Assembly: GCA_007449985.2 (NCBI GenBank)
Contig: VIIQ02000714.1
Location: 186,001 to 250,000, forward strand
DNA length: 64,000 nt
Direction of reading: 5' to 3'
From: Desmodesmus armatus
Lineage: Eukaryota; Chlorophyta; Chlorophyceae; Sphaeropleales; Scenedesmaceae
This document shows, piece after piece, positions 55,931 through 64,000 of the stretch (position 1 is its first letter; the number at the start of each line of letters is the position of its first letter). The translations under genes and the position numbers were made by a program. The notes below the pieces were generated by a model. The model was not told the origin of the DNA. It saw nothing but the letters and a program-made list of their open reading frames with translations, and did no database searches.

Positions 55931-57226
55931 TTAGTCATCCTCGTCGCTGGCCTCCTCCCACTCGCTGTCCGATCCTCCTGCTGCCTTTGCCGCTGCTTTC
56001 TTGAAGACCTCCTCCCCCATGGTGTTCTCCTTCACCATGGTCCACCCATCAAGCTTCACCAGGTCCAGGCACCACATGTCATCAAGGGTCACCTGCAGTA
56101 CAGTACAGCACAGCACAGCACAGCACAGTACAGTCCACACAACGTGAAACAGTGCAAAACATTGTGAGGTCCAGGCACCACATGTCATCACTTGAAGTGC
56201 ATACAGCAGAGTGCAGTGCAGTACAGTACAGTCCACAGGATATAACATACCGTGCAATACTATACGGTACAGATGAGTACAGTTCAACACAGTGCAGTAC
56301 AATACGATACAGACACAAAGTTCAATACATACAGTGCAGTACAATACGGCCCAGATGAGTACAGCTCAATGCAGCGCAAAAACTTGGGAACAGAGCCCCA
56401 AGCACCAGAGAGATAGAGAGGCTCATATGCTACATGTCATGCCTGCAGCTCAAGCCAAACAAAGGTGATCCGACGTTTTCAAAAGCATGTCATCCCCCAG
56501 AGATGCAAGCTTATGAATATTTTTCAGACACAGCACTTGCAGCCTTGTGACAAGACCTGTACCCCACCCCCCTAAACCATGTAGTTCTCCTCACCTCTGA
56601 CTCCCCCACCTCCACAATGCCGCCCAGCAGCCACAGCGTGTTGCCCGTCACAGCAACCTGCCGGGGGGGAAGGGGGGAGAAGCAGCACACAGCAGGACAG
56701 ATCAGACAGATTAGACCAACTTTACAAACCATACAAACACTTGCTGATAAGGACTATGCTAATCAAGCCTATGCCAACCTGAGCAGCCAGCGCAGCAGCA
56801 GTTGTCAGCTAGCAACACCTCCACTCTGCTACAGAGCTGACCTGTTGATTCGTCACTCATCCTAAAGGCAGCACCAATCAACTCCTGCAACCCAACCAAC
56901 ATTGCTCCTCCTCGACCTCCCTCCTCTCCCCTTCCCCCCCCCCCCCCCCCTTCCCTTTCCACCACCCCCTCCTCTCTTGGATAATCTCAGGCCGTAAGCC
57001 GCTGGGCTGTTTGCCCCCCCCCCCCCCCCGCCCCCGCCCCCGCCCCCGCGCCAGCCCTTTGCCCCCCCCCCCTCTTCACCTGTGGGCTGATGCGTGCCCT
57101 TGGCTTGGGCATGTTCTTTGTTGACATGTCCAGGCCGTATGCTGCTGGGCTGTACAGGATCTCACTCACTACACCACCCAGCTGGTACAGCTTGTACGCC
57201 TTGCGCACGACATAGCCCCTGGTGTC

Positions 57227-57274
<48 letters not shown>

Positions 57275-60200
57275 CCGCGTGAGTGGCACCATGGGTAGGG
57301 CGAGGGGTCAACTGCCATTTCACAGCGTTACCAGGAGACCAAGCATGCATCAGCAAGTGCACATGCCTGCGCGCAATCATGCACACACCCATATGCACAC
57401 CCACGCTTGATTGCTGGAGAGCATGCGAGGCCGTCCATGATAAACAAGCTCCACTCAACTGCAGAATGCTATTGCCACATTATCTCCATCAGGGGACCAT
57501 GCATCTGATCTCACAAACAAAAACCAGGTGTGTATTGCAAATAACACGCATCAACCACGCACCTGAATCGTGACTGGATGCGCACTGCTGCCCTGTAAGC
57601 TGCACTGTTCTTGTCCTGGCCTGAATCTATCAACCGCTGAACCTCAGGCCGCACAGTACTGCTGCTGCTGCTGTCGCCAGCAGCCGCCGCTGCTGCTGCT
57701 TGACTGCTGGGATCCGGCTGCTGCGGCGGCTGCGGTTCGCTTTCGCCCTGCTGCTGCTGCTGCTGCTGCTGCTGGTCCTGCTGCTTGTAGTCCTTTGGCG
57801 GCCGCAGCTGTGCTGCAAACCAGCGCCTGGGTGGTGGGCGAGATGTGTACACCGAACATTGAGGGGTGAGTGAGTGTGTGGGGCCCCAGTAAGGAGCTTG
57901 TTGTTGGCTCATGGTAGATTGCGCTGCCGCCCCCACCCCCCACTGCCCTTCCTCATCTCTCATCCGCCATTCCAGTGCCCCTCCCCCTCCTCCCCCGCTT
58001 GCACTAAACAAGGATCCTCCCCCGCTTGCACTGGACAAGGATCGGTTGTGCAAAGGTCACTGTCAGTTCAGTCATCTGTTCCCACAACCTCTCCGTTGCA
58101 GCCTCCAGTCTCCCGCCCCCCACCCCCCACCCCTACCCCTCATCCCACCCACCCAATCATCCCTCAACACCCCCCCCCTCCGCCCCACCTGTTGACGAGG
58201 CTGAATGTGCAGATCCCTCTTCTGTCTCCTCAACCTCTCCCCGCCTCCCCTCCCCCACCCCAACCCCAACCCCAAACCCATTCCCCAAACCCTCCCCCAT
58301 CCTCAAACACCCAAACCACATCCCACCATCCCCCCACCCCCTCGTCCCCCCCTCTGCCCCACCTGTTTACGAAGCTGAATGTGTAGAGGTCGTTGTGGAA
58401 CTCACTGGACAGGTCCTCACCCCTCTTGGTCTCATTGTCACTCACTCCACCAAACAGGAACGACCTGAGGCAACACAGCACAGCACGACACAGCACGAGT
58501 TACTTGAAATACAGCTTCGTCTCCGGCGTGCGAGCGGCAACCCTCATACACCGCAGCAACCTACACATGGCCCCTAAGCCTCGAGCTGTTGCATATAAGC
58601 ACTGTCCACAGGCAGGGCAAGCCCCCCCCCCCCTTCTCTGGCCCTGGCCACCAACCAGCCACAGTACAGCCCACACAGCAATGTAGCATGCAACGAGCAC
58701 CCCCCCCTTGACAGCACGTAGTCCCCACCCCTTACGCCAGCAGCGGTGTCCACCCTCCCTCCCTCACAGTGCCTCCAAGGCAGAATATACCTGCTCTCCT
58801 CACCTGTTTTTGTGTGTTGCCATTGCAAACGAGCTGCGTGGCCCTGGGGCCATGCCTGCCTTCTTCGCCTTCTCCCACTGTGGACAAAAAGGAAGGGAAT
58901 GGAGAGGAGGTACAGAGAAACATTCATAGAAGCATACTTTCTGGCTCATCTACCGAAGGGCAGGGGGGGAGTGAGTTATAATCCTAGCCTACCCTCCCTC
59001 TGAGAGGGAGGCAGAAAAGCTGTTACATTTTCAGACAGCACCAGTGGCAGGTGTTGATGGTTCCTGGCGCCATGCCTGCTTTCTGCACCTTCTCCCACTG
59101 TGGACCAAAGGGCGGGGGGGGGGGGGGGGGAGTGGACAGGGAGTACAGAGAGGAGGGTGCAGAAATGAGAGGAGAGTGGGAGAGATGGTGGAGAGGTACA
59201 GATCAGGGTGTGGGGGGGGGGGGAGGGGGAGGGATGCCCCACAAGCACTAGAGGGAGGCAGCAAAACGATTCAACTGTCAGACAGCACAAGTGGCAGTCG
59301 GTGATGATTCTCAAACCACCAAACCCCGCTCACATAGTGCATGTTGCGGAGCAAGATGGACTGTGTGAGAGGGGTTTGGCAATATGAGAACCATCCCATT
59401 GACTGTCACAGTAGCGTCTCACAATGTTACCAGGCAAGCATATGATTAGGAGGGTCTCTTACCCTTTCTGGAATGCATGTTGATCATGATCCTACTAATA
59501 CTGATTTGAGTAAGAAATCCTGACACACAGTCATGTGAGCAAGGAGCTCTCCCAACTGACAGCCTCTGTAAGGCTGAAGAACCACCACTCACACTCCACC
59601 CTGCTCCCCCCCTCCCCCCCCCCTCCTCCCCCCCCCCCTTCCCCCCAAAGCACAGAGCACGGGACCAAGGTGCAGCATGTGACCACACAGGAGCAGCAGC
59701 ATGTACTTTGAGCAGCAAGTTGCGGCACTGGTAACGCATGTGCAAATTCACACATGTGAGAATCCACACATGTGCAGAGAGTGAAGGAATGCCGCCAAGC
59801 AGTGAATGTATCCCCCCTGTGTGCCCCCCCCCCCCAATCTTCTGGCTCCTCCATCATTGCCCACCTTGTATGTCTTTGTGTCCAGTGCCCACATGTCATC
59901 GTGGGCCTTGCCATGCTCCAGATCCTCATCCTCGTCATCCTTGTCCTGAGGTGAGAGGGGGGGGGGGGGGGGGGGAGGAGGAGAGGGAGGGGGAGGGGGG
60001 GATGAAGAATGGTGATTTCGAGGGGCAAACGGGTGTGTCCAGTGCCCACATGTCATCGTTAGCCTTGCCATGCTCCAAGTTCTCACCCTCCTCATCATGC
60101 TTGTCCTGCTCCCGGGGGGGGGGGGGGGTAGGGCGGCAGAGGAACGGGGAGGGGGCAGGGGGGGGGCTATTAGGGATGTAAGGAAAGGTGGTCGAGGGGC

Positions 60201-63200
60201 AACCGGGGTGTGTGGGAGGTGGTGTCTATTGTGCCTTGCCATGCTCTGGTCCTCATCATGATCCTTGTCCTGAGGAAGGGGGGGCTATAGGGAGGGGGAG
60301 CGGGTGGATGGCTGTGAAGGCAACTTGGTGGGGGTTGTCCTGCGGTGAAATGCTGGTGGGTGGGTAGAATTTTGAAGCAGGCATGGACGGAATGAATGAT
60401 TCAGAGTGTGCATACATGCATGCATGCATGAAGTAGAGTGGAATGGTTGTACATGCCATATCAGCCAGGTACCACCAGCCAGGTACCAGCCGTACCCGGG
60501 GGGGGGGGGGAGACACGGCAGCATGTGCATGGTGCCACCACAGTGTGTTGAGCCTTCCTTTCCACATCTACCATGCATGTCTCCATCCCCCCTCTTACCT
60601 TGACATAGTGCCCATACACGTGCACAGTGCCTTTCGCAAGCATCATCTGGCAGCCTGACCTCCCTCACCCCACCTTCAAAGCATGTGCCAGCACATTTGT
60701 CCATGCTCACACGCATGCTGCACATGCACCCTCCAACGCCACAGCCTCCCACAAGGGCCACAGCCAATTTGCTGTCACTGGCAGTCCCTCCCCCCCCCCC
60801 CCTCCCCCCTCCCGCCACACCCTCTCCCCCCTTCCCTGCACCCTTCCACCACCTTCTCTGTGCCCCCCCCTCCCCACACACACAACTTACACCCCCCCCT
60901 CTCACCTTGACATATCCCCCGTAGACATGCACCGTGTCTCCTGCCAGCATCATCTGGCAACCTGACCTGCTCCCACTACCTTGAAACCGCGTGCCAACAC
61001 ACATGGCAATGTTCACACTTCTGCTGCACATGCACTTTGCAACGCCACAGCCTCCCACAAGGGCCACAGCTAATTCTCTGTTCAGTCCCTCCCCCCTCCC
61101 GACACGTCCCCCCTCCGCCACTCCCTCCACCCCCCCCCCCCTTCCTTCCACCCCCCCCACCCCCCCCCCCTTCCACCCCCACCCCCCCCCCCCCCAACAC
61201 ACACACACCCTACGCCCCCCCCCCCCTCACCTTGACATAGCCCCCGTAGACGTAGACTGTGTCTCCCGCCAGCATCATTTGGCAGCCTGACCTCCCCCTT
61301 CCCACCACCACCACATGCACCACTGCGATCACTTGCCAACACACATGCTTACGCCCATGCACGCGATTACACATACCCCCCCCCCCCCCCAAAAAAAAAC
61401 CTCGACCATTACATTGTCCCCTCCCCCCCCCATCCCCCCCCCCCCCCACCCCCCTGGTTTTCTCACCTTGACATAGCCCCCGTAGACGTACACCGTGTCT
61501 CCCGCCAGCATCATCTGGCAGCCTGACCTGCATGGTGGCCATGGGCCTGCTGCCCCATCACCCAGGGGCGTCCACACCATCTCATTCACATCAAGCTCCC
61601 ATAGGTCGTTGTAGTACCTGGAAACAAGGTAGGAGGGGAGAAGAAGGGGGGGCAGGGGGGACAAGCAGGGCGCCCAAGTGTGTGAAAGTTGGTAGCAAGG
61701 TGGTGGTGGTGTGAGAGGGGGGTTGGGGTGGGTAGCGCGTGTTGGCCTGAACCTATGAATCCCTGCTCGAAACCTCAATCAGATGCCCCCCCCCCCAAGG
61801 GCGTCCAAACCATCTCATTCACAACAAAGCTCCCACAGGTCATTGTAGTAGCTGACGGGGGGGGGGGGGGGGGGAGGAGGGGAGGGGGAAAGAGACAAGC
61901 ACAGCATCTAAGTGTGGATCAAAAAAGCGTTTGAAGGTGGAGGGCAGGATGGTGGTGGTTGAGCAGTGGGTCGCAGTGCAGATTCCTTGCTCCACCTGAA
62001 ACACCCCCACCCCAAGGGGGTCCACGCCACGACTTCACCACACACCCCTCCCCCCCCCCCCCCCCGGGTCCTCACATGTACTACTACGACTTGTGGGAGC
62101 TGAATTTCAGCTGGTGTGGCAATCCAGCTCCCACAAGTCGTTGTAGTACATGTGAGGACCGAGGTGGGGGGAGGGGGTTGTGTTGGTAGAGTCGTGCCAT
62201 GAAAAATGGTGAGCAGCAAGTTGCACTTGGTGATCACTGCAGGCTGTTTCTTGCAGGCACATCACTGGCCCCTGCTTGCTGCGCCCACTCGACTTCATTC
62301 AATCCTGCCACGCTCACTCACTTGACGTGCCTCCTCCCCTCCCCCCCCCACGTGCGCTTTGTTTTTTCTTATTCCCTCCTGTAAAGCTCACTCACTTGGT
62401 GTCCCTCCCTGTGTCGTAGAAGCCACCAAACAGCAGCGCCTTGCCGCCCTTCAGGTACACCATCCTGATAACAGCAGCAGCAGCAGCAACAGCAGTGGCA
62501 TCAACAGCCGTAGCAGCAGGGACAGCAGTGGCAGCAGCAGCAGCAGCAGCGGTGGCGGGGTCGGCACATTGACAGCAACGCCATTGGAAGAACATCTTGA
62601 CACGAGTCACAATAATTGCTGAAGTGATGTATAGTGACACATCTCCTACAGCTCATGCACAGACTGCATTGCTTCATGATCTCGGGCATGGCCAACTTAC
62701 TGCGTCCCCCCCCCCCAAAAAAACACACCCAGTCACACCGTACCTGTGTCCACTGCGTGCTGAGGGTCCCCCTCTGAGTGGCAGCTGCTCCCACTCATTG
62801 GTGGTAAGGTCCAACCGCCACAGGTCCCTGGGGGGGGGGGTAACAGCACAGCAGCATGCGCAACACACCAGGCAGCTTGGAGAACCTGAAAACTTGAGAG
62901 CTGCGCAAACAACACACTCCGGCACAAGGCTGAACTAGTAAGCGTTGCTTCAGGTCAAACTGCAGGCTACACACTAGTTGAGTCAAAAGTAGACTGTCAC
63001 GGCCACCCACTTGTTCTCCATTGGCCAGGGTTTGCCCATGTTCCCTTTGAGCAAGCATGCGTCCCTCCCCCTCCAAGTGGTGCAAGCATTCACACCTGCC
63101 TATCTTGCCCTCTGTCCCCTCAGTGCCTTGCGCCCCTGCCCCTTCCCCCCCCCCCCCCCTCCCCCCCCCCCCTCCCAACACACATACACAGTTCATTGAC

Positions 63201-63374
63201 TGTTGCAGTCATTGGCATTGTACATACAATCAGTCCTCGCCCCCCCCCCCCCCCCCCACACACACACACCTGAAGTGCATGAATTTCTCCTGGTTGGGTG
63301 AGCTGAACTCGCCACCCCACACAAACATGAATGACTTGTGGATGAACGCCTGGTGGGCACAGCGGGGGGTGGGA
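55931..63374 (-). CDS. KLHDC4: Kelch-repeat protein, KLHDC4 type, 5' end not found
   Basis: Eleven minus-strand exons join in phase into 431 codons plus stop: 63374-63270, 62827-62744, 62464-62396, 61617-61467, 59945-59865, 58877-58804, 58464-58363, 57826-57563, 57218-57080, 56657-56595 and 56092-55931. Kelch blades are marked by PTPRCAHQ...FVWGGEF, DLWRLDL...ARSGHR...LLFGGF, YYNDLWELDVN...RSGCQMM...VYVYGGY, DDMWALDT...PGPRSSF...FLFGGV, HNDLYTF and LWLLGGI...DDMWCLDL. The order, the EHGKAHDDMW linker and the acidic C-terminus match KLHDC4. A poly-Gln/Ala/Ser insert and an IQ motif (IQSRFRGYVVRK) lie between the last two blades. Kelch blades form a beta-propeller for protein binding; the partner is unknown. 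The first blades should lie upstream; I find them neither in 63.4-64 kb nor elsewhere in the window. Introns contain many copies of exon edges. Confidence 0.9.
56164..56193 (-). repeat. Copy of Kelch exon 11 start
   Basis: Minus reading gives DDMWCLDL as in exon 11 at 56067-56089, in the intron just upstream. The surroundings are ACAGTACAGTACAG-like repeats. Confidence 0.8.
57228..57271 (+). repeat. (CAG)n microsatellite in Kelch intron 8
   Basis: About 14 perfect CAG triplets directly upstream (minus sense) of the acceptor of exon 9, where it reads CTG and may serve as the pyrimidine-rich tract. Confidence 0.95.
58185..58225 (-). repeat. Copy of Kelch exon 7 end and donor
   Basis: CCACCTGTTGACGAGGCTGA matches CCACCTGTTTACGAAGCTGA at the true exon 7 end (58360), including the GTGGGG donor, in the intron immediately downstream. 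Confidence 0.8.
59063..59104 (-). repeat. Copy of Kelch exon 6 start and acceptor
   Basis: Minus reading: TCCACAG acceptor, then WEKVQKAGMAPG, against WEKAKKAGMAPG in exon 6 at 58877. It lies in the intron upstream of the true exon. Confidence 0.85.
60035..60113 (-). repeat. Copy of Kelch exon 5 (echo 1)
   Basis: Minus reading DKHDEEGENLEHGKANDDMW, then ALDT, against the true exon 5 at 59945-59865. The copy lacks the last four codons and the donor. Confidence 0.88.
60210..60275 (-). repeat. Copy of Kelch exon 5 (echo 2, decayed)
   Basis: Retains the CTCAG acceptor, DKDHDED-like codons and the GCATGGCAAGGC segment, then breaks off. Flanked by GAGGGGCAACCGGGGTGTGT, which also flanks echo 1. 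Confidence 0.75.
60595..60660 (-). repeat. Copy of Kelch exon 4 end and donor (echo 3)
   Basis: Minus reading SGCQMMLAKGTVHVYGHYVK followed by GTAAGA, with two or three changes relative to exon 4. Confidence 0.88.
60901..60967 (-). repeat. Copy of Kelch exon 4 end and donor (echo 2)
   Basis: Minus reading SGCQMMLAGDTVHVYGGYVK followed by GTGAGA; intact frame. The intron sequence after it (GCCACAGCCTCCCACAAGGG) is shared with echo 3, so the repeat unit spans exon and intron. Confidence 0.9.
61227..61292 (-). repeat. Copy of Kelch exon 4 end and donor (echo 1)
   Basis: Minus reading SGCQMMLAGDTVYVYGGYVK followed by GTGAGG, identical in protein to the true exon 4 end at 61530-61467. Confidence 0.92.
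61787..61862 (-). repeat. Copy of Kelch exon 4 start (echo 4)
   Basis: In the intron upstream of exon 4. Minus reading gives YYNDLWEL, then a frame break, then DGLDAL-like codons for what is NEMVWTPL in the true exon. Confidence 0.85.
62067..62160. repeat. 35-bp inverted repeat built from Kelch exon 4 start
   Basis: 62067-62101 and 62126-62160 are reverse complements with one mismatch around a 24-base loop. The right arm (minus sense) reads MYYNDLWEL, the start of exon 4; the left arm is the same sequence in the opposite orientation. Confidence 0.93.
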
Positions 63375-64000
63375 CTGAGGTAACACACACCACAACAGCA
63401 CCAGCAGCAGCAGCAGCACAGCCAGCAGCAGCAGCAGCAGCAGCCAGTGGTGACGGTCAGTTTTGATCACAGCCAATAGACTAGCTGCTGCTACCAGATG
63501 GCACAGTCGCCATAGATGGTGGGTGAGGCCTGTGACAATGACGGCGCTGGTGAAAAACTGGTGACTAAACATCCAACAACTGCACCACCTCAGTGGCTGT
63601 GGTCTGCCAATGGAGCTGTTGCTGTGCAACCTGCTCCCCCCCCCCCCCCTTCACACACATGCACTAAATTCTTGCTGTCCTGCTGGCCTGCAAGGCTACA
63701 AGGCACGTGTCATGGCATGTGCGATCGTGTACCATCCATGTGCATGTCTATGTGCCCTCCACACAGCCTCGCATAATTCCATCCACACATGTAGTCACCG
63801 CCTCCCCTCACCCCTGTGACGCCACCACCTGGCTCTATCGCTGCTTGTCTGTGCTGAAGCAGGTGATCTCTCCCCCCCCCCCCCCCCACACACACACACA
63901 CATGCCCCCCCCCCCAACACACGTGCAACGTTCCTGCAGGCTACAAGGCATGTGTCATGGAATGTGCGATTGTGTGGCCTTCATGTATATATTTGTTGTA
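63375..64000. other. Upstream part of the Kelch locus, exons not found
   Basis: A CAG-rich stretch lies at 63392-63445 and poly-C tracts at 63640-63650 and 63872-63915. CTACAAGGCACGTGTCATGG (63697) recurs as CTACAAGGCATGTGTCATGG at 63942, a local duplication of about 245-bp period. The missing upstream blades could not be found here. Confidence 0.5.

Overview
This window looks like nuclear DNA of a green alga, most likely of the Chlamydomonadales (Volvocales). The grounds are intron-rich genes on both strands, GT-AG and some GC-AG splice sites, CAG/CTG-rich coding and intron sequence, retroelements of the DIRS/PAT (TOC-like) type, a MYND-finger gene of a kind I associate with these algae, and very heavy poly-G and minisatellite content. 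There is no operon, no ribosome-binding-site pattern and no recognisable rRNA, tRNA or CRISPR array. The species is inference; Haematococcus-like is only a guess.

Layout. 1-3.2 kb: right-hand part of a DIRS/PAT-type retrotransposon (reverse transcriptase-RNase H plus split direct repeats). 3.5-5.4 kb: broken copy A of a 2-oxoglutarate/Fe(II) dioxygenase gene. 5.9-9.9 kb: a non-autonomous split-repeat retroelement with Gln/Ser-rich gag-like frames, nested exactly inside a tandem repeat. 11.2-15.2 kb: intact copy B of the dioxygenase gene, whose 8 exons join in phase into 553 residues. 15.5-17.4 kb: a MYND-finger pseudogene. 17.4-22.5 kb: degenerate CAG-rich sequence with partly duplicated ~0.9-kb segments. 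22.6-28 kb: an unknown plus-strand gene (two membrane segments, Ser/Thr-rich exons, coiled coil, acidic stretch) with a run of GC-AG introns.

29.9-45.5 kb is almost gene-free and repeat-dominated: hairpins, a 70-bp satellite of about 30 units, G-rich minisatellites, a ~2.3-kb tandem duplication containing G-tract/C-tract fold-back blocks, a 49-bp uninterrupted G run, ~785-bp units each with a long hairpin, and ~400-bp tandem units. 45.5-49.8 kb has only doubtful frames. 49.8-54.5 kb: a two-exon minus-strand gene for a predicted plastid-targeted membrane protein, split by a 4-kb intron. 55.9-63.4 kb: a minus-strand Kelch-repeat gene of the KLHDC4 type, 11 phase-consistent exons, 5' end not found.

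The most striking observation is that the introns of the last two genes contain many decayed partial copies of the neighbouring exon edges, with their splice sites: donor-side copies in the intron downstream of an exon, acceptor-side copies upstream, one pair as a 35-bp inverted repeat, and one copy of the gene's last codons downstream of the stop. These introns appear to have grown by repeated local duplication across splice junctions. All coordinates and junctions were read by eye; no alignment or database search was run.
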